Assembly: GCA_008360955.1 (NCBI GenBank)
Contig: LUCM01007694.1
Span: 1-64,000, forward strand
DNA: 64,000 nucleotides
Direction of reading: 5' to 3'
Origin: Fasciolopsis buskii
Taxonomy: Eukaryota; Platyhelminthes; Trematoda; Plagiorchiida; Fasciolidae
Shown in pieces: positions 1-10,940 of the stretch (position 1 is the stretch's first letter; each line of letters starts with the position of its first letter). Made by a program: the position numbers and the translations under genes. A model generated the notes under the pieces. The model was not told the origin of the DNA and searched no databases. It was given only the letters and a program-made list of their open reading frames with translations.

Positions 1-480
1 AAAAAGAGAGAGAATTCGATAACGGACATGTGCAGTGATTAAACCTGAACTCATTTGGGCTTTGAGCGTGAGACACCGGCAACCTTGATATTGTTCAGAT
101 AGTTTTTATCAACAATAAAAAGCTGCGCATTTCAAAACCCTCAGGTTCGCATTTAATCTTCCTACGCTTTTGCGGAAAACAGTATAATACTGGTGTCCTG
201 AAACTGGCGATAGGAAGAACAGGCGGTCAGTTCATCAATTTTCATTGTTAATTACAATTCTCTCTTTGTGTAATTTCATTGCTTCCTAAGATGGGCGTTG
301 TGTCCTCTATCACGTCCAATATCACCTTTTTTCCAATTGTAGGTCCGGAGTATTGTCGACTCGAGCCAGGCCCTTTGGCATTTTCGTTTGACGTTACGGT
401 ATCTCTCCCTCGTCTAGAGACCCATTCCAAAGCGGTTACGTAGTTTGGTCTAAGATTTTAGGGATAATTACAGAAAGGTA
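1..480. other. Unassigned sequence, possibly LINE linker
   Basis: I see no supported gene. It could be the downstream minus-strand continuation of the LINE fragment at 480-1262, but no reverse-transcriptase motif is recognisable. Confidence 0.3.
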
Positions 481-1262
481 TTTAGACTCAGATCCCATGC
501 CGACAACACCAAATAATTATTTAAGAGCCCGTGATATAAAAAAAGATATCTTGGTCCTTATAAAGGTATTACTGCTATAAATTTTCGCTTTTCATATTTG
601 ATCTTCTCATTACATGATTTCCAGCCTAGTTCCATTCCAAAATTGTCCACATCACACAGAACAACCTGATTTGGCCTAACGGAACAAACCAGTCCCACAT
701 TGGCAGGGTTTTCACTGGGCATGCGTAATGACAGAAAGGTACGTTTGCGTTGAAGATGACGTTTTGTCACAAGTTACAGGTCCCTGTGATCTCACGGCAA
801 TAGGCCTACCATTTACTTTGGTATTTGTTTATCTCCAACTGTCGTTTTATCTTTAGTTCGTACCATAGCGGCACCCCAGAATTACATAGCGGCATGCTAC
901 TTCAGCGTCTCCGACTCCGGGAAATCAGAACTGCCCTGCAGCAATTACGAGCAAACATTATATGTGGCGGAAAAATTAGGGTTAGGCGGAGGAACTTGGA
1001 AAGTCATCCTATATGCGCTTCAGCCATTCCCCTATAGGAAAAGAATCATACTGCCGGACATCAGTTTGAGCTCAACCGACGATAAAAGCGAACTCTGTCT
1101 GAGAAGGAGTGGGCCATCTATAATGGATATGTATGCCCCCCAGCCTGGACCTTGACTCCGCGAAAGGAGAAAGAACCAGGCCACCACTCGGTTCGGAAGT
1201 GGAGCGCCTCGCCATATTATGGAACTAACTTGTGTTTGGTAAGCGCAATCGGGACTGTCCAC
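480..1262 (-). mobile_element. CR1-like LINE fragment, endonuclease region (decayed)
   Basis: On the minus strand, broken frames resemble the apurinic endonuclease of CR1-like LINEs. A GWGAYISI stretch lies near 1150 (matching the GGGv.iYi strand), with a VPPPNP run further on and an NQVVLCDVDNFG...GW stretch near 620-670 that looks like a degraded GDFN.P.i.W motif. Stops and frameshifts separate them. The match is weaker than for the other LINE pieces. Confidence 0.42.
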
Positions 1263-2640
1263 GTTTGCCTCATCAACAAGCCGTCCAGTTTAAAATCTTC
1301 CGCTGTCCTTCCAACGCACGTCTGACACGTTTTCCTGACGTTTTAAAGACAACTTCCGTCGTTTTCCTTCCCCTAATTAAAATCGCGCGCACTTATTGAA
1401 AATACTAGTGGTGCAGGTTCCACAACAAAAATACCGGATCCTAACCGTTCTCATGCTTTCGCTTCCAACCTCTCCATGCTTCCGTGGCAACTTTTGTTCT
1501 AGCATACCCAGCTCACGCTGCCGTCCCCTGTGACTCATTTTCGTGTTAGTGTCTTTCTGGCAATCCGAAAGTGTAATAACGGCGGTAGCTCAGAATATGA
1601 TTCGTTATAACCCGTCATCCGTCACATGCACAGTCACCACACCCGTAGTGTATATGAAGCTTAACAAATGGAGTAAATAGTACTTATATTCCCCTGACCC
1701 TTGTGCTAACCGTCCTATCAGACCATTTAGCAAGCTGCATCTGCGGAGATATCAGAAAGTTCCATTCAGAAGCACGCCACATATGAACATATGCATTCTG
1801 GAGTGACCTTAGTCAATGCGTCTTACACGGATTAAGCAGAAGGAAAGGTTTGTGCCACCGCTCCCTCACCCGAAAAGATTCGTTCATCTGCGCGTTTTTC
1901 AGAACAATCGTCTGGACCCGAATAATTACAAAGGAACCGTATATGTTTCCTAGTTCCATTTTTGCCTTATTCACTAATAAAGCCAGCTGTAACAAATTCC
2001 AGACTGCCCTCCTTCTCCTATTCTCCGGCTCTTCTCCAGGCTTGCCAACGACCACAGTACCTATGCACCGGCTAACAGAAGTGGATGCAACGCAAACCTT
2101 GTCGCCTAAAGCTTCACGCTGTCCTATGTGCTAGTTATCTAGTCCTGCTAGAAAGCTGCTATCCAGATCTGTTGCACCATTGTCGGTCCGTTTAACCCAA
2201 AACCAACCCAACCTTGCCATTGACCGCTCTGAGTGCCACCCATCAGATGAACCGATAAGACCGGCCTAAGCATCGTTATTAAAAACACTGAAATGGCGTG
2301 TAGCCCCTCCTCCAACTTCTAGACCCATACATCCACGGAACATCAAAATCTCCTGGAACCAAAAGAAACACGCAGGCCATTCCCGGTAAATATGCCTCAA
2401 GACGGATCATGCTTCTCACACGAACCCGTTTTCTTTTTACCACAGCTCTCAATCCAGTCCGCTCTCAGGCGCGCGAATTCAGTAAACATTCCTGTGAGTT
2501 CTGTTGCCATGATCCAAGACTGGTAGATTGTGTTTTATGAATGCGGAGAATGCTTTTGGATAGATTTTTGGGCGAAAAATCACACTTACATTTGTCCTAG
2601 CTTTATCTGACTGAATGACTACGTGCTCTGCAAAAATTAG
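1263..2640. other. Unassigned repeat-like stretch
   Basis: No gene is supported. ORFs of 80-94 codons overlap on both strands (1813-2134) and show no motif I know. Position and base composition suggest LINE-derived sequence. Confidence 0.3.
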
Positions 2641-4700
2641 GGATGCTGGTTAGTTGAGACCAATATCACGAATTGCGGGTTTGCATGCAACAGAAGATCA
2701 GCGTAGCAAAATAGAATCTTTAAGTACTCTACACCCTTGTAAGTATTTCACTCTTATCGGCAGAAACGCTCCTCGTCCAGGAGGTACTTCAATCGTCCCA
2801 AGCGGACAAATCGACACAAATTTCTCTAATCGCAGCACTAAATTCACTTGGCTTGAGGGGATAAACTATTTTTATATCATTCGCAAAGCAGAGGGGTACC
2901 GTGAGATATTGAATTTAGTGCAACTTGGTTTACTTGACTCTCAGGAGGCAAGTTGTGAGGTCTTCTTTCTGTTTATTTGTTCTGCAGTGGTCAGTTTTGA
3001 GATGCAGCTCGCCATGCCTTGATAAAGTTCATCTGCAGCCCTCTGTAGGCCAGCCACTTGAAAAACGTTTCCCCAATCAAGTTGGTGTACTAGAGAAGAA
3101 ACACCCTGACAATTAAAATGGGCGAGCGAGTTGTGTCAATAGAATGATTAGGAAGGGGAGCGTGGACATGGATTCTACCGTGCGCTACCCTGTGATCGAC
3201 CCGTGGAAACTTATTTCCGACGTAAGCCAAGGTGTGGTGATCAGTATGTGTAAACGACATCGAATATATTAGTATTTCTGGTGGATAGTGTTATATGCCC
3301 TACCCGAACCCGTGATGTAAATGGCAGACGAACGATGTTAGGCTTGGAAGAGCCGTAATCGTGGACCAGATTAAGCCAGGGAGGTCTCCGGCAATGATTT
3401 TCTATGTTGATTGGAGGGAAGCAAGGTGGTCAGATGCGTTCGCTAACAGGGGGAGCCCAATTTCAGTAGGAGGTAGAAGGCGATTGATGCAGCCAGTGTA
3501 GATGACGAAGGAAAACACCTTGATTGTAAGCCACACCGATTCTTGGGTCAGTTCGAGCGTAGAATGTGTAAGAACGGAGGCAGATAGGCCCTTCTTTGCA
3601 TAAACATGGCAATCGACCCCAAGGCGGTCGTTTCTAGTACCTCTAAATTATTGGTATCACGCAAGGGAACACACTGTTAGGTGTATTCTTTGTAAGCCAG
3701 CACTCAGTGATGGAGAATATATTCCGGTTGGAAGACGCAGCAAGGCTTTTTAGGTGAGTGTATTTGTTTAGGATAGAACGAATGTTACTTTGCGTAAAAG
3801 AAGTGGCTAAGTTCCCTTCGAGGCGGGGTGAGTGGAGGGACTTCAATGACAATGGGACGGCGCGTGGAGAGTCAATCGTAATGGGAATAATTGGATAAGC
3901 ACATGGTATTAAGTCCATTTTAGTGGATATTGAAAAAGATACAATAGAATAGAGTTGAGGCGAGGAAGGACTTGGGCGTCTAACGTTCTTTATTATACTA
4001 GTATGTAGGTAACCCGAAGTACTTGGGGGCACGTTTGGAGAGCGGCAGAAAGGGTGTGGGTTTGGGTAAGAAAAAATAGGTGCCGGCGGTGGTTCACGAA
4101 GGGGAAGTAAGAGGGAATTTTCCGGATGGAAGAAAAAGAGCTATTAGTGGGATGGGGTACGGCCCTTGTGCTTGGGCCGATACGTTGGTAAGCGGAGGCC
4201 GGTTGCAGTACTGATGTTACTTTGTAGGTATGCTTAGTGGTGGCCTTGGCAACTTGTCGCAACAGCGAAGGTCGTTGGCAGGGAAGAACGGGTGAATTGC
4301 CAGGTTTTTTAAATCTGCGGTGCGAGTCTCTGGTTTTCTTCCGGCTTGGAAATTCTCTTGGGAGTGACCTTACGGTCCTCATGAAACGAAAGACAGGCAG
4401 TGGAAGTTCGGTGCGGTTAGGGCCAGAGAATTGATTTTTTGGATTGACGGGGCTAAAATAGATGAAATAGGGAGGGCTCGGATTAGTTTGGTCGCTGGGC
4501 CAGGAATGAAACTTATCTTCAGCTGGATAACTACATGAGCTATATGCCACACTCACCGGAACCCTCGGCCCACTGATATCTGTCCTATCCCGAAATATGC
4601 CTCCCACTTCATGGCATGATACTGTTTCTATCAAGCCCTTCCCCCGAAACACCGTCCTCCTGTCCCACCTTTCCTGCATGTGGCCCATCCCGCTCTTCAT
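2640..4700 (-). mobile_element. CR1-like LINE, minus strand, 5' part, endonuclease and reverse-transcriptase remnant
   Basis: Read on the minus strand, a 235-codon ORF (4700-3993) of unknown 5' protein overlaps a 129-codon ORF (4032-3643). The latter holds the endonuclease start (NIRSILNKYTHLKSL, then ITECWLTKNTPNS, matching the N.RSL.nK...ITETWL motif). It continues in broken frame with GLSASVLTH, ESVWLTIKVFSFVIY and IIAGDLPGLIW (GDFN.P.I.W) to about 3300. Near 2790-2900 a reverse-transcriptase piece reads FANDIKIVYPLKPSE and SADKSEIL, matching the FADD and following motifs. The first RT motifs are missing, so an internal deletion is likely. Confidence 0.72.
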
Positions 4701-5210
4701 ACATAACCCAAGGTAAGATGGCCAATATGGTCGCCTTGCCTCGTTCGTCTTCTAGGCACCCATCAGCCTCAGCGACATTAGCTCACCTATTAGCTAAACC
4801 TTCATTATTCCTGCCACTGTTGCCAACGGCGACAACTTCCTCTAAAGTCAAACGTAATGACGATGGATTACATCACTTCGGTCAACAAATCCTCCACATA
4901 CCAAGTGCACTGCTCAGTTCATCTGAGGGACCAGCTACAGTACACTTGCAGCTATTATTTAGCGATGCGCCACCTTTCTGCACTGGGCCTGAGCCCCTTC
5001 AGTCTAACGACACAACACCTTGTTAACTGATAGAGGTCAAAAATAAGAGGCAGAACAAACCTAATATTGATTTTAAGCAAAATTGATGAAACTGTACAGG
5101 ATTTTTGATCCGCGAGAAGGCAAAATTTGCGCTCTATAACATCTCTTAGTGGAAATTTCCCTTCTAAACAACTTTTCACCTTTTGCAAAATGCGCCCTAC
5201 TGCTAAGGAA
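4700..5210. other. Unassigned spacer between two LINE fragments
   Basis: A 136-codon plus-strand ORF covers 4616-5026, but it overlaps the minus-strand LINE, is Ser/Pro/Thr-rich and has no recognisable motif. I treat it as chance coding in C/T-rich sequence. Confidence 0.3.
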
Positions 5211-6330
5211 ATTTGAATATTTTCGTACCTTGGTACTCTTGTCAAAAGTTGGTTTCATACTGGCTCAAGGATGAAAATTCGGACGCCGCCTTAAACGTTT
5301 CTGCTTGTAAATCCTTCGTTAAAGTCCACCGAACCGACTGCGGAGGTGGATGCTTCGTCCACGTTAGGGACACAATACCAACTGCATCTTGTTGCGCTCT
5401 CGTGCTGAATGCAATCCCTGATGCCGTATGGCTCAAGGCTGAGATTGTAAAAGAAGACAATTCCGGCTGAGTGCACCTACTGCCCTCTTTTCTTGGCAAG
5501 GTTAATTTTCAGCAATAACGTAACCAATGAGTTCTGCTTCTGATCTAATAAGTCCAAAGGTGATCCTTGGAGACCTCAATGCCCTCAACCTATGGTGACT
5601 CACGTTTTCAGCATCCATTTACGTGCTTCCTTCCCTTGAAAGTGTTAATCCAGGACCCAACAGGCAAATGATCTAAAAGGGAATTAAGCATTCTTGCCAT
5701 GATATTTATGAAGGCTCAGCACACGCAAAGACATTTGCCGAGATTAGTTTGCCTGGATGTGATCACCTGCTCGTTGGCTACGGACTCACATTTGCTCTCC
5801 TGAATAAGCCCGCTTCACAAACTTAAGACCGTATTTCAAGGCAGATTGCAACCACTTACCTACTCCATTTTGTAACTCCAGCTGGAGCTTCTTTCTAACA
5901 GGATGATTCTAGACGGTTTCCAAAAAACCGTCCTAACCTGCGCAAGTACCCTGATAATATTACTTCGTCCTTAATCCCTGACGTGCTTCTCTAAAGAAAT
6001 TGTTGTGACAGACTAAGCTATGGGCCTGTTAAATTTCGGAGACTTTCTCAAAACCGGAGATTTTCCATGTTTCTGCGAATAAATAAACAAAATCCAACGC
6101 CAGAAACCGCACAGGGTCACGGAAACTATAGCTCTAAGAAAACCCAAACCCAATTCAACACCAGCATCTTTGCTTACACGGAGGGTCGTCACTTCCAGGC
6201 CCTCAGCTATTAAAATCCCATGTCATTCACAAAAGAACTTGTGGAAAAAGCCCACAAGAGAGCGCAGAGGCGCTCGGCGACTTCTTTGCGTCTGCCCTGG
6301 TAAGTAACAAGACTCGTGCTACCCCGTGGC
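5210..6330 (+). mobile_element. CR1-like LINE fragment, endonuclease and linker
   Basis: The plus strand reads RTDCGGGCFVHVRDTI and PDAVWLKAEIV (the GGGv.iyVrd and .WL.i strands), then in another frame KVILGDLNALNLW near 5560-5590 (GDFN...W) and LPGCDHLLV near 5755 (the SDH.lv motif). A decayed EN-RT linker follows. The strong endonuclease motifs establish it as a LINE; stops make it non-functional. The 3' end is lost at about 6330, where a short dispersed repeat begins. Confidence 0.68.
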
Positions 6331-6354
6331 AAACTTGATCGATTAACAATACCA

Positions 6355-6404
6355 ATGTACATTTCTCGATTTGCGAGAGGCATGCGCAAGGCAAGATCAA
6401 GTTT
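6355..6404 (+). repeat. Dispersed motif, copy 1
   Basis: About 50 bp around CTCGATTTGCGAGAGGCATG and CGCAAGGCAAGATCAAG. It recurs at 6499 and 13018. The end (GATCAAGTTT) is the inverse of AAACTTGATC at 6331-6340, forming a dyad around the copy. Confidence 0.6.
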
Positions 6405-6498
6405 TTACGTAGATGATGCACAAGAAATACGAACAATGTAAATTGAAGGGAGAGGGGATGAAAGCGACCTTAAGTAATTTGAAAGGTTTGTTTGTTTA

Positions 6499-6548
6499 TG
6501 TATATTTCTCGACATGCGAGAGTCATGCGCAAGGGGAGATCAAAATTG
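6499..6548 (+). repeat. Dispersed motif, copy 2
   Basis: It begins ATGTATATTTCTCGACATGC and continues GAGAGTCATGCGCAAGG. It lies 144 bp from copy 1 in the same orientation, with GA-rich sequence between. Confidence 0.6.
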
Positions 6549-7850
6549 GGCCAATAAGGCACAGTGCAGACACGAAAAACGGAAACCAAACATACAATGC
6601 AATGTGGTTTCGCTCAAAGGATCACAACAGGCAATGTGATTGCCCGAGCAAGGGGTTTTAAATTAAAGCTAGATAATGGTTCGCAAAGAATTTCTGTGAC
6701 TGATTACCAGTCCTGTACTGCGAGTAATAGTATGTTTGAATGCAGCACAGGTGCGTATCGCGGGCGCAAAATATGGCTTGAAGCCAATGGCTGTCGCCGC
6801 CTGTTGGCCGGGACACTCGATAATCAAGAGAGTTATATGGTGGAGGTGAGTACCAATATGGATGCGATAACGGAATGGAGATGAGCGAAAACCAGACTGG
6901 ATATCAAAAAGGCAGCAAAAAACCAGAAAATTCTGAAAGCACAGTCCGCTGAGCAGGGAAAGCGGCGGCAATTGATGGGAATTGTGCGATTCAAATACTA
7001 ACACATGAGGTTTGTTCCAAGCAATTTTCAGTTCATAAATTTCAGCTTGGTCGAGAGGTGAAGGTGGCGTTGGAAAAAAAGAAAGAGAACCGGAGTCAAA
7101 TGAGACGACGTCTCGTGGATTAGTGTGAAGAACTGTTACCAGGTCTATTGCCAAATTCCTCAGACCAGAATAAAGGTTGATGAAAAATGGCGCTCATCAG
7201 TTGTTTTTGGATGTCAATATGCATTGGGAATGTCAGTTTATATCAGATGCCAATAGACATGCTGTCCATTCGTGAGTCCGTATTGTATGGATTTGGCAGA
7301 AGAATTTTGGGCAGGAGCAAGGGGAAGCCAGTACAAAGTGGTGCACATTAACTTATGAGCTACAGTGCTGTTTACCACAACAGTGCTAACGGGTGGGGCT
7401 AACCGAGTGCTGGCCACCCAACCTGAAAACACCGTTTGAGGGTGAACGCAGGAGGTGTAATCCGCCAACCTAGTTGCACCCGCACACCGCTGCAGCCGAT
7501 CTGCCCGCCCGATGTGCGCCGGCCAAAGCGGTGGATATGACCGCGCCCCGCACTATTGTGGTAACGCCCACGTGCTCGAGGTGTCGTGGAAGGAGTTTGA
7601 GCATGGTATGGTAAGGGATACATCGTCTTTCCAGGATCGGATTATCGCCAGAGCATTTGGGAATTGTTTCTATCCAAACAGGAGTACAAGGCCTGGAAGA
7701 GAGAAAAAAGACGGACGGCAGTCTGGCCTAGGTGCCAGCTGCAGATTAAGAAGCGATCAATCTTACAGGCAGCTCAGAGAAAGAAGTTACTAGGGCGCAT
7801 AGTACAATTCAAAATATACGGACGGTGATTCAGGAATCTGGGTTTTCTTT
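6549..7850. other. Unassigned stretch with overlapping unrecognised ORFs
   Basis: Several ORFs of 76-161 codons occur on both strands (minus 6669-7154, plus 7512-7793). None carries a motif I know and none has splice or start context that stands out. Probably decayed repeats. Confidence 0.3.
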
Positions 7851-7856
7851 TTTGTA

Positions 7857-7880
7857 GACATATATATATATAAGTATTTA
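7857..7880. repeat. TA microsatellite
   Basis: A short run of TA dinucleotides (about eight units) follows a T-rich tract. Confidence 0.8.
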
Positions 7881-7909
7881 AATAGGTGGGCTGGCTAGTC
7901 TAGTGTGTG

Positions 7910-7999
7910 GATCGTCTGCGCTATGAGTAAACAGAATGAACCGGTATTTGGTAGGATCGTCCACACTGTGAGTAAGGAGAATGAGCCGGTATTTAATGG
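7910..7999 (+). repeat. Two tandem 45-bp units
   Basis: Units 7910-7954 and 7955-7999 each begin GATCGTC and share GTAA.CAGAATGA.CCGGTATTT-type sequence with several substitutions. The two are clearly a diverged direct duplication. Confidence 0.75.
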
Positions 8000-8820
8000 G
8001 ACGGACAGGGAATAACTGCTATTGTTATAAATAATGATCGAACTAAAACGATGGATGCACTAGGGATTGACTAAATTCCACTTGGTAATCAAGGATTATA
8101 TGTCACTCTAGGGGGCCGTGCCTTTTGAAACAAGAAATGGTCAGGAGCCAGTGGGTATGGTTGATGTAAGCGGTCACTATGGGGAGGGAAGATACCACAT
8201 AGGACTTTATATTCGCGGCGATAGTTTGAAGTCTGAATTGGCCAAAATGGATAGATATCGATGAGGCATGATGAAGAGAGAATCCAAGACATTTGCCTTA
8301 TTTCGTCTGGAGGGCATCATTTGGGTTCGTCCGAAACGGTGATTTCTACAGGCCAGTCATTTGCGTGAAGAGAATAGTTAATGAAAAGCAATGGCGCGGA
8401 TGATAGCGAATGTTTTTCTTTTTGTTTTTTCAGAATACAGTTGCAGGTTATGGTTGCCACACCGTGTTGGCGACGGTGTTGGGATTAGTAGGGTGAGTGG
8501 GTGGGAGAGGGCTATGGGTGAGCTACCCTATACGCAGTTAGAACGATAAGGTTAAAGGATAGGAAGTCAGATTATTTAGCGATATGTACCATTTTTCAGG
8601 CAGAGAAACGGCGAGAAGCATCTGACGTGGAATCGCACGTAACAAAGTAGCATGCGCTGGTGTCGGAGCTCTGTTTGAAGTAGAAGAGACTAGGTTGGTT
8701 CCTAGTGACATTGGTAGGGAGATTTACTTTCCTTTCCGCAATGAACGAAAAGGTGACATTAATGCGTTTTTCAGAAGCCCAATCCAGTTTCATATACTCG
8801 ATCGTCAAGTGAGTATGAGT
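8000..8820 (-). mobile_element. Possible CR1-like LINE C-terminal remnant
   Basis: Minus-strand 8292-8089 contains NYRREYKVLCGIF, which resembles the RR..DL...ykil.G segment near the C-terminus of CR1-like reverse transcriptases. The rest (8300-8820) is unassigned. The match is short. Confidence 0.35.
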
Positions 8821-8829
8821 GGCATAGAT

Positions 8830-9510
8830 TAATGAGATAGGGTACAGTAACTACTTTACGTACTTCGTTTTTAAATGCAATAGATAATGGTGACAGAATG
8901 CGCAGCTGATGGGAAAGTTTATTCCATAGTGACGAATATCTAACAATAAAGAGGTTGGCTGTAACGGAAGTCTTTGGGACAGGGAGATTTATAATAGGAT
9001 CCGCATTTCGGAGGGAGTACGGCTGTGTGTTTCTAACACGAGGTGCAGAGACGCATTTGTCCCCTGTGATAATATTGTTAAAGAGTACNAGGTTTACTCT
9101 TATGCGTCGGAGCCAAAAAAATCTAATTTCAGCGAATCACAGCGTTCCCTGTAATTTAGGCTTGTAGAGTAGCCAATTAACTGCTTGGTAAATGCACGTT
9201 GGACGTTTTCAATCGCAACTCTGTCGCACTGTCTCATGTTAGAGCAGACTAGAGAGTAATACTCTAGAATGGGTCTGACGTGGGTCCTAAAAAGGTGTAG
9301 TTTGCTTTCGTTCAACTTCAGAGTTCGGTGTAACAGCCCCACTAATTTATTTGCTTTCGCCACCTGTACGAGAGCATGCTCCGAGAAGTTTAGGGTGCAG
9401 GAATAATTTAGGCCAAGGTCCCGAACTTGGCAATTAACGGAGCTGTGCTCAGCAATCTCAGTTCTTCTGAAGGAAGAAGCCCAACTGATAGCAAAATTCA
9501 AAACTGGTTA
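8830..9510 (-). mobile_element. CR1-like LINE 3' fragment (RT thumb and C-terminal part)
   Basis: The minus-strand ORF 9501-9100 reads VRDLGLNYSCTLNFSEH, VAKANKLVGLLHRTLK, HVRPILEYYSLVCSN, DRVAIENVQRAFTKQLIG, the conserved C-terminal order of CR1-like polymerase ORFs. It continues in broken frame with a further C-terminal segment (FPISCAF) to about 8830. An ambiguous base lies at 9089. Confidence 0.8.
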
Positions 9511-9559
9511 CTAACTTAGAGATAGCCCAGTACCTTCGGCTGTCTTCTCGCTTGGTGGA

Positions 9560-10940
9560 ACGGATATTTCATTTTCGTTTCTGGAAATCCTTAACTTGTC
9601 TATTCAATAACACAACTTCTCGTTGCAGTGGAAAACACCGAAGTTGCCCCGGTTTACAAAAGGGCACAGGCTGTGACCCTGCCAATTACCACCCGATCAT
9701 GCGCAACCTCATGGCCTCGAGTTTTAAGGAACATTTGGTCAATTCTAGTCATATGGACTCTCTTGTGGAACAAACAAACACTGGACAACATGGGATTCTA
9801 TGCAAGAAATCTCGTGCCACTTTCATGATTGAATGTTTGTAACTCATCAATATGGCTGTCAAAACTGCAAGGCCGGTAATTATGTACCTTCTAGACATGA
9901 TGAAGGCTTTCGACATAGTTTCTCATCGTACGTTGCTAAATAAAATTAAATCCTACGGCACAGTTGTCCCTATACTCCCATGACTTACTCCACACCAGTC
10001 AACAAACAACCATGTGGTTCAAGCGGACGGCTTAAGACATGGATCTTTATTAGTGACCAGTGGTGTTATCCAAGGCAGCGTTCTGGGCCCCCTGCTTCTC
10101 ATGTTGCACGCCAACGAATTCTCCACGTTATTCTTTACGGCTTCCCTTATCAACTCTTGAAAGACAAAAAAGTTATCTGTTTTTTGCCCTGAAGCCTTGG
10201 CGTCCAGTAAGGTCAACATATTACAAGAATTGGAGTCAATCAGGCTCTGGGCGAACGAGTGGATGATGGACTTCTCCCCCGAAAAGCAAAATCCTGGGGT
10301 ATAGGTGTACAGTATCTCCATGAAAACTCAAAGTTGGTAGCCGAATTATCCCCATTAACAGTCCAGTTCGCGACAGGAGCTTAAGTTTTTTCTGCACTTT
10401 AAACATCTCAGAGCTTTGTATCATATAACATTAAAAACAAGGAAACTAATGGGGCTACCGCACAAAACCCGAAATTGATAAAAATTAAACTAGATCTTTT
10501 TAGAACCCACGTGAGACCCGTCTGGAGAGTTGCTTTTTAGTCCGCCCTGACACGAGGCAGTGTGACAGAGTGGAAACCAAATACGTCCAACGGGCCTCTA
10601 CCAGGCAGCTGACTGGTCTTCCCTCAAACCCGAATAGCATCGAATGCTGTGGGTTACTGCAGTTGTATTTTCATTTGTCAGAATTCCAAGGGCAAACCTG
10701 GTGCTCCCTCTAGATATTATTACGGTTGGCGGTCGTATCCCTCACCTCCGTCTTGTAACCCATTCCCATAATTCTTTGAGCCGTTGAGTTCACTATTCGT
10801 TTTCTAATATCAAAGGTATCTATCGGAACCAAATTATTTGTTGTCAAATGCGGATCATAACAGAAGAAACGTTCTCAACAGCTGCACATTTTGCGACCAC
10901 CATTTGCTGCTTTCAAACGAAACAATCGTGCTAGTTGCCA
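9560..10940 (+). mobile_element. CR1-like LINE fragment, reverse transcriptase domain (decayed)
   Basis: Plus-strand broken frames give, in order, VAPVYK, ANYHPIM (NYRPISL), TGQHGILCKKSRATF (QHGF...ST), YLLDMMKAFDIVSHRTLLNK (Y.D..KAFD.V.H), VIQGSVLGPLL (PQGSVLGP), a Leu-rich WANEWMMDFSPEK and, after 10500, RTHVRPVW and a VQRAST-like piece. The catalytic order is intact but stops and frameshifts are many. Confidence 0.8.

Noticed and set aside
2654..3022. 122-codon plus-strand ORF
   Set aside because: It lies antisense to the reverse-transcriptase remnant (FANDIKIVYPLKPSE) of the minus-strand LINE.
4616..5026. 136-codon plus-strand ORF
   Set aside because: Low-complexity Ser/Pro/Thr composition in C/T-rich sequence overlapping a LINE; no motif.
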